Shown here: in pieces, positions 55,668 to 64,000 of the stretch
How positions within the stretch are numbered: position 1 is the first letter of the stretch
Layout: every line of letters begins with the position of its first letter
From: Nilaparvata lugens
Taxonomy: Eukaryota > Arthropoda > Insecta > Hemiptera > Delphacidae
DNA length: 64,000 nucleotides
Assembly (NCBI RefSeq): GCF_014356525.2
Contig: NC_052506.1
Span: 29,235,192 to 29,299,191 of the forward strand
Direction of reading: 5' to 3'
Position numbers and translations under genes: made by a program
The notes under the pieces: model-generated
What the model was told of the DNA's origin: nothing
The model's database searches: none
The model's input: the letters and a program-made list of their open reading frames with translations, nothing else

Positions 55668-58600
55668 TCAGGCAATTTCGTCTGCTGGTGTCGATCGAGA
55701 AATTACAGGCAATGTTTGCCTAAAATCTCCTGCGAGCAATATCAATGCATTCCCGAATGGTTGAACGTTTCCACGCAAGTCTCGTAATGATCGATCAAGA
55801 GCTTCGAGCGATTTTTTATGTGCCATTGTGCATTCATCCCAAACAATTAGTTTACATTTTTGTAATACTTTTCCCATACCGGATGCTTTAGAAATATTGC
55901 ACGTAGGAGTCTCAATGATTTGCATGTTTAATGGCAACTTTAGAGCTGAATGCGCAGTTCTTCCACCTGGTAACAATGTTGCAGCTATTCCAGACGAAGC
56001 AAGAGCTAAGGCTATATCACTTTTTGATCGAACCGTTGCTAGAATCAATCTAATGAGGAATGTTTTCCCAGTTCCTCCTGGCGCATCCAAGAAGAAGGTC
56101 CCCCCAACTCCGTCATTTATCATTTGCATTATGCGATCATAAATGCCTTTCTGTTCCCACGTTAATTTGGGAATGTTCGATTGGACATATGCCTGAAGAT
56201 CATTAATGTTGTAACTCTGTTCACGGCGTAAATCTACATCAAATGCAGCAGTCGCAGTTCGGGTTGGTGCTGGCATTCCTAATTGACTAAGAACTTTATT
56301 TGCAATAGCTAAGCACTTGTCCTCAATATTTATCAATGCTTCGTTGTAAATGGCTTCTGTAAATTCTAAGGTCATATTGGCATTTTCAAGGCGTACTCTA
56401 TGCAAAATATCTTCAGCCATATGCGAACGATATCTTTCCCATAACTCTGTGGGAGATGAAGGAAAGCAAGCGGTCAATATAATCGCAAATAATGCGCGAA
56501 TTTGGTTTGGATGTGCAGTGTTGCACGCGTCATTGATGCATATGTTCCACTGTTGGTCATTTTCTAATAAATTCAGAGCTTGACACGTAGCGCGAAAAGT
56601 GGCATGTGTGACGCCGTCAACTATTTTTAATTGCTGGAAAGATGTAGGACCAGGCACATTTACCAATAGCATGCGAAGGTAAAAACATTCATCTTGATTG
56701 GGATGCACTGTATAAAGTCTACCAATTGTATTTTCTTTGAAAATGCCAGGGTGACCGTTGACTGGCTCCCCTCGTTTGCGCCGTACAAATACTTTTCTAG
56801 TTACATTCCACGTGTAGTAAGAGGGAACTTCTGAATACATTAGTGTTCTGGCAAAAGCGTCTTCCTGGCATAAGGTGAAAAAAGCAGTCAGAGTTGTACC
56901 AGGTGGATTAAGGGCTCTTTCTTGCACATTTGCATCTGTGAAATAAACACGCTGTCCATTTTCTAAATGTACTGCCAAGTGAACCACAGCTGGATTGCGT
57001 TCATGCATGGGAAATGAAAAAATTCGCCATGCAGCCTCATTGCTGCTTATGTATCTTCCAGCCTGGTATTGAGCAATTTCATCAATATCTCGTACTGCAT
57101 TATTGTCACAATTATCAGATTGCACACTAAAAACTGCCATATCGCTGCCTTTATTTACATATTTACAGATATATTTAATCGATTTCACAGAATTGCAATA
57201 TTCTACGTTTATGTGGGCTTGGTATGTTTTTGACAGTAAAGGAGAATATGGAACCACCCAACGGTTGTCTACATCAATATCACCATTTCGCATGTGTATA
57301 GTTGCCGAATTTCCACCATCTTCAGTTGATCGTCTTCTATACCGAGGATATCCATCGTCGCCTGTTACTGTGTTTGCTGTAAATGCTCGAGGATATTGCT
57401 TAGAGCATTTCCCATCTACCATGCATGGTGAATTTGGATTTAGTGTACCACATGGTCCATGTATCATGTTTTTGATGATCACTGCATGCAAATCCTTATC
57501 GCTGTCAGCCCGTGGAATCTCAGCGCATATCACGTCATCAATTTCGTCTGAAGTTATTTTATTGTAGAGCCAGATTAGTATATGCGCATGTGGTAATCCT
57601 CTCTTCTGCCATTCCACTGAATACATCCAGCAGCGCACAGATCCAAATACTTCAAGTTTCACAATGAAATCCATCAGCGATTTAAGCTTTTGCCGGAAAA
57701 CACGTGCTATAATGTCATGCCTATCCACGTGTGATTGCCCAGGAAATAACAGCTGCTGTATCTCGTCCCAAACTGGATTGCAAGTGAAAGTGATAAATAA
57801 ATCTGGACGCCCATAATGACGAACATATGACATTGCATCTTGAGCATATTCTTGCATGTGACGTGGACTGCCAATGAATGAAGATGGCAAAATAGTTAGC
57901 TTTCCAACGTTGGTTGTATTACCATCATTCACAACTGCATCTCGCAAATGAATATATTCTTCAGAGCGTAGTTTAGTCTGATTCAAACGAAGAAATAGCA
58001 AACGTTCCGTTTCAATTTTTGCATACATATCCACAAGGTACTGGTGAAATAACTGACGGAATTTTAGAATATGATTGTCCTCGTTCATCCGAATCATTAA
58101 GCGGTATGCGTAAAAGTTCATTGAGCTGCACTTTTTATTGATTTCTGCACCATTTACTGGATTTATCATTTTCACATTGAAATGATATCCATCAGCACCA
58201 TCCCAAAAGATCAATGGATATTGTAAAGCATCGTAACAACGGTGAGTTTCTGCTACATTTATTAATTGATTATTTCTTCGATGGAGAACAATATCTCTAG
58301 GTTGGAACTGATCACCAACTATGACAATTGCTACTTCGTCTATAGTTGGAGCATTATATCTCCGGACATGTTCTCCAGCAGGAGTTTTGTCTGCGTGAAT
58401 AACAATTTTGTGGGTATCTGATGGCATCATATCAATTGCTGTTTTGAACAAACGCACCAAACTGTTCCTTTCGTGAAGAAGCTCCTGCAGCTGCAAAATA
58501 ATGGATCTTCTTAGCGAGTTATGTATTCCACAACGTGCATCTACTTCATGTCTATCATCACCAATGAAGTACATTTGTAGAAATTTATGGTCACTATCTG

Positions 58601-59270
58601 AGAATGGGAGCAGGGAGCCAGCTTTGTGATATATTTGCCCTTTGATTTTAAAAGTTGGCATGAATTGAGCAGTCACGATTTCCGCACCAAATGATGTCAT
58701 TTGGAAGCAAGAGTTATATTTCCTGATGTTCGATAAGAAATGCTTTGATTCAGCGGTAGATCCAGTAAGTAAAGTTTTCAATGGCTCTGGTGGTGCATCA
58801 AGTTGAGGCAATTTGATTTTTCCGCCAGCACAACACATCCCTTTCGTTTCATTATTAAACTTTAGAGCCTGGCAGTAGCTACATACATGACTCATCTGAC
58901 CAATGACAACATGCTGACTTGAACTATAATCAATAGCTGGATTGTACCGGAACGCAAGACGATTGTATTCCAGATGCAGATCAGCTGTTCTTTCTGTTCG
59001 TGTTTCAGCTATCCTCACCCTTTCGCGTTCATTGCGTTCAAAACGAACCAAATCTGTTGCTGCAGAACGCGACTGACGTGCTCGCAATCGTGCATCCTCA
59101 AGCCTGGCTGCTCGTCTTTCTGCTGGGTCCACGTTACGTGTCTGGATGGTGTTTAGCCTGTTCCTCTCTCGTAAAGATGTTTGCTCTTCCTCAGTGATAT
59201 TCGAACGCCATCTCCTTAATCCTTCTGCATTGTGAGTGCGACGGCCCAAATTTGACTTTCTGCGAGGCAT
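55668..59270 (-). CDS. Helitron RepHel protein, N-terminal 1,200 residues
   Basis: The protein nicks, unwinds and joins DNA during rolling-circle transposition. Numbered from an in-frame Met at 59,330, the likelier start is Met21 (MPRRKSNLGRR, 59,270). An Arg/Glu-rich region spans about 40-125. A Cys cluster follows (C150, C153, C166, C167). The Helitron-type Rep domain includes FITFTCNP (512-519), the metal-binding HUH motif H581-A-H583 in GLPHAHILIW, and a two-tyrosine motif Y720..Y724 in KYICKYVNKGSD. The Pif1 helicase has Walker A GGTGKT (1085-1090), Walker B WDEC (1164-1167) and LAGDFRQTLPVI (1199-1210). The frame then meets TGA at 55,668 through a short deletion at residues DEIA, the only obvious lesion. 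All catalytic residues are intact. Confidence 0.95.
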   Translation of the reverse strand: MPRRKSNLGRRTHNAEGLRRWRSNITEEEQTSLRERNRLNTIQTRNVDPAERRAARLEDARLRARQSRSAATDLVRFERNERERVRIAETRTERTADLHLEYNRLAFRYNPAIDYSSSQHVVIGQMSHVCSYCQALKFNNETKGMCCAGGKIKLPQLDAPPEPLKTLLTGSTAESKHFLSNIRKYNSCFQMTSFGAEIVTAQFMPTFKIKGQIYHKAGSLLPFSDSDHKFLQMYFIGDDRHEVDARCGIHNSLRRSIILQLQELLHERNSLVRLFKTAIDMMPSDTHKIVIHADKTPAGEHVRRYNAPTIDEVAIVIVGDQFQPRDIVLHRRNNQLINVAETHRCYDALQYPLIFWDGADGYHFNVKMINPVNGAEINKKCSSMNFYAYRLMIRMNEDNHILKFRQLFHQYLVDMYAKIETERLLFLRLNQTKLRSEEYIHLRDAVVNDGNTTNVGKLTILPSSFIGSPRHMQEYAQDAMSYVRHYGRPDLFITFTCNPVWDEIQQLLFPGQSHVDRHDIIARVFRQKLKSLMDFIVKLEVFGSVRCWMYSVEWQKRGLPHAHILIWLYNKITSDEIDDVICAEIPRADSDKDLHAVIIKNMIHGPCGTLNPNSPCMVDGKCSKQYPRAFTANTVTGDDGYPRYRRRSTEDGGNSATIHMRNGDIDVDNRWVVPYSPLLSKTYQAHINVEYCNSVKSIKYICKYVNKGSDMAVFSVQSDNCDNNAVRDIDEIAQYQAGRYISSNEAAWRIFSFPMHERNPAVVHLAVHLENGQRVYFTDANVQERALNPPGTTLTAFFTLCQEDAFARTLMYSEVPSYYTWNVTRKVFVRRKRGEPVNGHPGIFKENTIGRLYTVHPNQDECFYLRMLLVNVPGPTSFQQLKIVDGVTHATFRATCQALNLLENDQQWNICINDACNTAHPNQIRALFAIILTACFPSSPTELWERYRSHMAEDILHRVRLENANMTLEFTEAIYNEALINIEDKCLAIANKVLSQLGMPAPTRTATAAFDVDLRREQSYNINDLQAYVQSNIPKLTWEQKGIYDRIMQMINDGVGGTFFLDAPGGTGKTFLIRLILATVRSKSDIALALASSGIAATLLPGGRTAHSALKLPLNMQIIETPTCNISKASGMGKVLQKCKLIVWDECTMAHKKSLEALDRSLRDLRGNVQPFGNALILLAGDFRQTLPVISRSTPADEIA

Positions 59271-59284
59271 TATTTTGGTTTTTA

Positions 59285-59304
59285 CTGAAAGAGAAGAAAG
59301 GAAA
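59285..59304 (-). other. Possible splice acceptor ahead of the RepHel start
   Basis: The minus strand reads TTTCCTTTCTTCTCTTTCAG, a long pyrimidine tract ending in CAG, 14 nt before the MPRRK start codon. It suggests a 5' UTR intron. No donor was located. Confidence 0.4.
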
Positions 59305-59330
59305 ATATGTGTGTGTATTACTTTACACAC

Positions 59331-60997
59331 GTAAGAAGTTTTGTTATTGTTTAATTAGTAAACTAATATTTCACGTATTTATTTCGTATATATATTACGT
59401 ATTTAATATTAAATAAATAATAATTACAAAAAAATAAATCGCGGTTGTCAGCGATTCAGTTATTCAAATATAACTTATAATAGATATTTAGAAATAATTG
59501 CATAGTTATGAGGGAAACAATCGATATATTCTCAATATTGAATAACCTTTTTGAGATTTATAGGCCTACCAAAAAATTAATACCACCAAAAAATATATTA
59601 TATTTTTTATCGAATAAAATAAATTTTATATACTTATACTCAATTTAATGAAAAATCTCACTATATCAGAAATAAAGACAATTAAATTCCCTACAAAACG
59701 GGTGGTCAACGAAAATTTTCCGACCAGTGGTTCCGGAGATAGAGCGTTTTAAAGACAAAAACAGTTTTTGATAAGCGCTCTCACTCGGTAACTTTCCAAG
59801 TGGTACCGACGCGAGGATCTTTGATGCTGAGCCTCTGATGCAACGGGAATGAAACTGACCGGCTGAGCATTAAACGCTGGTCACGTTGAGTGATCATCTC
59901 GCATTGCGTATTGAAACTACTGTACATAAATCCTTTCCAACAATCAACTTATATCAATTATTTAATAGACTAATATATTATTATAATCTATCCCTTCATT
60001 TTGTTTATATGATCAAATAACCAGCTGACTACTAAAATATTAGCCTACTTTGTATTTTAGCATGCAACACAGCCCAGATCGTATTATCAACAACACCGTT
60101 GTCAAATGCCGGTATGTTAGTAGAAAAGAGATAAGAATTTTTTTTATTTCTCGTTGTTTTATGATAGAAGGAAACATAGCATGAATATGAAATAGAAATA
60201 AGATATTGAAACTATAAGATAAGCCGATCAGCTTATGAACTAAGGTTTGGAGGATTATGAAACATTGACAATTGAGAAATTATGAATACACAAATGCAAG
60301 AATAAAAGCCTCAATAATTATAATTCATTACAAGATTGATTTACATCGATAAGATTATACTCACACTATCGACTGAATCGCCAATTGATTGTAGCACGGT
60401 ACCGGTATCGATCCATTCACTGATTGAAATTACTACAATATTAACACAAGTAACACGATTATTTGCACTGAAACACGAATTTATTATCGAAAAAAAAGCA
60501 TCGGTATGCTTTCTTTGTTCTGAATTGCGAAAGTAATTGAAATCCAATAATTGTACCGGAAAACATACGGTAATCAAGAGTGTAGTTTACCGGTACTCTA
60601 TATCTCACGAACCTGTTGAAGCTGCGTTTTGAAACATGCGCGCTATCTAGCGGTCAGATTTTGCACTTTGCAGCAGCGCTCAGCTCAAATCTGGCCAAAA
60701 ATGGCCAAAGTTTCACCCCCTCCCCCCGGGCCACCCTGCGAGCCCGGTCAATTTTTTTTTTTAATCGACTTATTTTCGCGAGCTGACCCCGAATGTGAAG
60801 TCAAAAATCGGAAAAATCCATAAACAAAAAAGTTAAAAATTTTCGGGCGAGCGTAGCGCCCCTGAAAATTGTAAAAAGTAGATAAAAACCATCCTTGATG
60901 TGGATTTTATATCATGTTAAAATTTCAACTCAATCGGTCCAGTACTTTTGGAGTTTTTGCATTACACACAAACCAACATAACATTTTTATATATATA
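59331..60997 (-). other. Helitron 5' non-coding region
   Basis: About 1.7 kb with no reading frame. A C-rich block at 60,710-60,750 and the CGATTGAGTTGAAATTTTAA / GGTCCAGTAC sub-terminal sequence near 60,910-60,945 lie close to the end. The latter resembles the sub-terminal motif of the 221-236 bp elements. Confidence 0.6.
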
Positions 60998-60999
60998 GA
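60982..60999 (-). other. Helitron 5' terminus
   Basis: The minus strand begins TCTATATATATAAAAATG at 60,999. The preceding base is G. Confidence 0.75.
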
Positions 61000-61087
61000 C
61001 AAGTAGCCCTATACAGAAAAGAGATGTGAATCTTACTATAATTTGTTCACATTAGATGAGATGGAGATAAGATGATAGCTACTGTTC

Positions 61088-61194
61088 CGATTTCAAATTA
61101 ATGATTGCCATTTTTGCTTTTTATGCCAGCTGTTATTAGTTTCGATTTCAATTATGTTTGACATTTTCGCTTTTTATACCCGTTGTTATTATTA
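61088..61194. repeat. Degenerate tandem repeat, 2 x about 54 bp
   Basis: CGATTTCAAATTAATGATTG begins one unit at 61,088 and CGATTTCAATTATGTTTGAC the next at 61,143. Both continue into GCTTTTTAT and a GTTATTA end. Confidence 0.75.
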
Positions 61195-61238
61195 TGTGAA
61201 ATAAGCTCTCATTCAATGAAATCATAATCATTGAAGTC

Positions 61239-61764
61239 AATTCTGTACCTCAGAGCTAGAAGGGCGTAAGTCTCAAACAGCTGATTTTACAGGAGAGCCC
61301 AAAAAGTATTACACTCCCAGCCGGGGCTAAAAGAGCGTAAGTCGAATCAACATTACACTTACCTGTGATGCTGTGAATATTATTGGACATACGTTGTTTC
61401 AGTTTTAATGCTTACCGGACTTAAACCATTTACACACACATCGATTTTTTGTTCGTACGATATTTTAACGTCCTTATGAATTGTATCAGATTAAACAGAT
61501 GATTTCAAACAGATGGTATTAGTCAAGTTCCGTTTAATCTGATATAGAATTCATAAGGACGGTAAAATATCGTACGAATAAAAATCGATGTGTGTGTAGC
61601 TAGCCTTACGCTCTTTCAGTTCTTGCTATCTTCAAAACAATCAACTGCAGAGGACTCACGTTATCTTGAATCTATAGAGTTTGAAAAACTGAACAAGTTC
61701 CACTAAAACTATCATTTTGTCAAAAAATGGACTTACGCTCATCTAGCTCTGAGGTACAGAATTA
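61239..61764. mobile_element. TIR element (526 bp) hosting a nested MITE
   Basis: 34-bp terminal inverted repeats with two mismatches: 61,239-61,272 (AATTCTGTACCTCAGAGC..) and 61,731-61,764. The outermost AATT is palindromic, so it may be target duplication rather than TIR. Non-coding; the superfamily is unknown. Confidence 0.75.
61433..61596. mobile_element. Nested palindromic MITE (164 bp) flanked by TA
   Basis: Arms of about 65 bp (CACACACATCGATTTTTTGT..CAGATTAAAC and the inverse) with few mismatches surround a short loop. TA lies on both sides (61,431-61,432 and 61,597-61,598), as in Tc1/mariner-mobilised MITEs. It lies inside the 61,239 TIR element, so it is the younger of the two. Confidence 0.78.
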
Positions 61765-61766
61765 AT

Positions 61767-61960
61767 TATACTAAGTGAACAATTTCTGTTTAAATAATGT
61801 GTGTCTGCGGATATGTATGTATTTCTGACGGATCTCGAAAACGCCTCTAACATTTTTTTATTAAATCAGGAATAGAGTACGTTTGCGATAAAAAATTATT
61901 TTGGAACAGGTCTCAACTCTGGGAAAAATCGCTGAAGCTCTTTCAGAAAGGATTATTTGT
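61767..61960 (+). repeat. Short repeat related to 62,506-62,745
   Basis: Shared blocks are ATACTA..GAACAATTTCTGT, GGATCTCGAAAACGCCTCTA, ATAAAAA, and GAAAAATCGCTGAAG. It is diverged from the second copy. Confidence 0.6.
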
Positions 61961-62329
61961 CCCTCAATTAGCAGCTGATCAAAAAAAGTTTCCATACTCT
62001 GTTGAAAACGTGAGAAAGAAAGTGTGAGAAGTGAACAATACTATAATGGCTGTAGTTGAGTTACAAAATTTAGATCTTATTTTAAAACATTGCAATATTC
62101 ATGGAACATCTGGAAGAATAGGTACAGAAAGTGACCGGATGATAGCAAAATAAATTTAAGATCGATCTCTCCAAACATATGGTAGTTGAATTGATGTTTA
62201 TTGTGAGGTGATAGAAATGTGACTAATTTCTTCAGCTTCTGTTGTATTGGTTCCTCTGTTGTTCTATGTTTCTACGCAGCCATGGCCTTGAGAGAGCCAG
62301 TTGTCCTGTCTGTTAATTCCCAATCCGTA

Positions 62330-62408
62330 CTAAATACCATGAGAACCAATCAGAGAAGCCATCTATTGAAAAAACCCCTGCTCTGATTAGTTCTTATGCA
62401 ATTTAATC
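62330..62408. mobile_element. Small palindromic MITE remnant
   Basis: Arms TAAATACCATGAGAACCAAT.. (62,330-62,360) and their inverse (62,378-62,408) are imperfect. The GAGAACCAATCAGAGAAGCC core is of a type I associate with a common insect MITE. The outer ends are decayed. Confidence 0.55.
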
Positions 62409-62505
62409 ATGATTGAAATTGAACAGGCTTTTGAGCTACTGGACCTGATATATTCATGTTTCAAAATCAGCTAAAAACTATATCGAAAAAAACATAATAT
62501 TCCAT

Positions 62506-62745
62506 CAGCTGGTCCTATTTCCTTTCATCCTATACTATTAAACGAGCAATTTATGTATGTATGTTTAGATGTTTAGATATTTAGATGTTTATATGATTGT
62601 ATTTCACCGGATCTCGAAAGCGGCTCTAACGATTCTCACGAAATTCAGAGCATAGTAGGTATAGAATATAAAAATTCGATTGCACTAGGTCTCATCCCTG
62701 AGAAAACTCGCTGAAGGACATTGAAAGGATAATTATTATTTATAC
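62506..62745 (+). repeat. Short repeat, second copy of the 61,767 family
   Basis: Begins TATACTATTAAACGAGCAAT, followed by a TGTATGTATGTTTAGATGTT tract and GGATCTCGAAAGCGGCTCTA. A related CGGAAACGGCTCCAACGATT occurs within repeat R at 25,780. Confidence 0.65.
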
Positions 62746-63004
62746 TTGAAAAAAAGCTGATAATAATTATTTCGTCGTCTGTTGATGATGGAAGTGAGTG
62801 AGCGAGTTCATGTGTGTGGGACTGTATCAAAATTATGACTCAGCTGTTGAACTTTTGTAATCATTCAAGTTACATGTTGATTTACATTCAAATTTCCATC
62901 CCTAAGCTTCTGGTTTCAAGCTAAGATTAAAGAAAGATATCATATAATTGTAGTTAATAATCAAAGTGATTGAATAAACTCTATTCCGAATTATTCTTCT
63001 GATC

Positions 63005-63300
63005 GACATTGTTCGTGTCGGATCCTTATAGTGTAAGGACTTCAAGTTCCAAATTTCAAGTCAATCCGTTCATTGGGAGATGAGATATCGTGTACACAGA
63101 CGCACATACGCTCATACACACACACATACACACACATACACTTACAGACCAATACCCAAAAACCACTTTTTTGACTCAGGGGACCTTGAATCGTATAGAA
63201 ATTTGAAAATTGGGGTACCTTAATTTTTTTCGGAAAGCAATACTTTCCTTACCTATGGTAGGTAATAGGGCAAGCAAAGTGAAAACTCAATCACTGACGA
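63005..63300 (-). repeat. Repeat family R, partial third copy
   Basis: 63,005-63,125 is the reverse complement of 25,600-25,712, including the GTCGGATCCTTATAGTG and GAGATGAGATATCGTGTACA words. A CA tract and a GGGCAAGCAAAGTGAAAACT edge follow. Confidence 0.75.
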
Positions 63301-64000
63301 TTTTAATTTAATCGACCAGTTCATTATATGGGGGGAGGGGGTGAAAAAAACTGGGGGTAAAAGGTGGGGGTAAGGGAGGGGGTAAAATTAATTTTATTTA
63401 GCTCTTGCATGAAATAGAACTTTGGTCTTTACATAAAATATTCATATTTTAATCTTTTGAACTATCACCTCATTGCAGGAGAGAAAGGTGATTATTCCGA
63501 AGCTATCTAGTGATTAGTACGTCTTTTCAACCACAAAAATATTTGGAATTTGTGTTCATAGGAGACCAACTATCAATATTGACAGTCATGGAAGCCTTGG
63601 AGATGACGGAAATTGACATCTATATTACTCCACGGATAGAGTATTTCTGTGGTATCGGTGACATTTGTATATCTGATTTATAGATTTATTATGAATTATA
63701 TAATGTTTGAGTTCAAAAAGCTCAAAATAAATAGCACTCATGACTTATATTGATGGAACAGATATAGAAAGTATTAAAGAAGTAAAACAGAGAGTTAAAT
63801 CAATGATGGGATGGGATGTTATCATCAATCACACTCTTAATGTCATAGTTATAGCGATGGTAATATCAATATCAATATGGACAAATAATTTTGAAAGTAT
63901 TGTAAAGAGGACTTTCAATTTTTTCGAAACGCAATGCTGAGCAACTTGATAGAAGACAACCGTGAACAGCAGCTGGTAGGGATTTAGTTTGGAAAACTCT
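63301..64000. other. AT-rich DNA with a G-rich tract
   Basis: 63,331-63,382 is a run of GGGGGAGGGGGT-type purine sequence. The rest shows no feature. Confidence 0.5.

Larger units (their letters stand above)
53356..60999 (-). mobile_element. Helitron, near-complete autonomous element, 7,644 bp
   Basis: Both termini are visible on the minus strand: 5' TCTATATATATAAAAATG at 60,999, and 3' hairpin plus CTAG at 53,356, followed by T. In order it carries a 5' leader with a possible intron acceptor, a Rep-Pif1 coding region broken by one frameshift, about 1 kb of LINE-derived sequence, and the terminal hairpin. The left neighbour base fits the A-T insertion rule. The base outside the 5' end is G on the minus strand, not the expected A, so either that base has changed or the end is off by a little. 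It inserts by rolling-circle replication without target duplication. Confidence 0.88.

Noticed and set aside
53356..60999. Helentron identity
   Set aside because: The ends (CTAG with a 3' hairpin, TC start) and the absence of an APE-type endonuclease fused to RepHel fit canonical Helitrons.

Overview
The window is AT-rich animal DNA with no bacterial-style gene packing. No complete host gene can be recognised. It reads as intergenic or intronic DNA of an arthropod, most likely an insect. The evidence is an APE-type non-LTR retrotransposon, a Rep/helicase rolling-circle transposon (Helitron), tRNA-derived SINEs, several MITE families, and long GT, TA and TAA microsatellites. A hemipteran source fits the look of the MITEs and short repeats, but that is recollection of repeat style, not a proof. 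Almost everything that can be named is a mobile element or its debris.

Layout. 1-11,200: mostly featureless AT-rich DNA, a Helitron-like terminus at the left edge, a decayed LINE (2,980-3,760), and a complex fold-back at 3,775-4,240. 11,200-22,050: a dense repeat island. It holds a TIR element with a 49-bp dimeric tandem repeat, a composite repeat carrying two younger insertions (a fold-back with 12-bp target duplication and a 221-bp TTA-flanked MITE), three 221-236 bp non-autonomous Helitrons (the third is at 40.7 kb), and a large inverted repeat (arms 14,159-16,482 and 17,458-19,368) whose left arm carries a SINE missing from the right arm. 22,050-38,400: mostly unremarkable, with microsatellites, one TTA-flanked MITE (30,935-31,133), a SINE-like sequence, a LINE remnant and two open frames that could be exons of unknown genes. 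38,493-39,706 and 51,749-52,964 are an inverted segmental duplication about 12 kb apart. 39,780-40,330 and 44,890-45,120 are GC-richer and free of recognisable repeats, so they are candidate regulatory DNA.

The two substantial coding elements lie at 46.9-61.0 kb. One is a LINE with an uninterrupted 1,013-codon endonuclease/reverse transcriptase frame and a (GATTT)5 tail. The other is a Helitron on the minus strand whose two termini can both be located: CTAG plus terminal hairpin at 53,356 and a TC-start at 60,999, 7,644 bp in all. It encodes a Rep-Pif1 protein split by one frameshift near the end of the Pif1 core. Between the helicase stop codon and the 3' hairpin it carries about 1 kb of unrelated LINE reverse transcriptase in the same orientation. 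61.2-63.3 kb is again nested TIR elements and short-repeat families.

Several insertions are supported by a second, empty copy of the same repeat inside this window. This is the strongest evidence available here, because it fixes element borders and target duplications without any database. No conserved host operon, RNA gene or CRISPR array is present. Regions described as empty were read by eye only.
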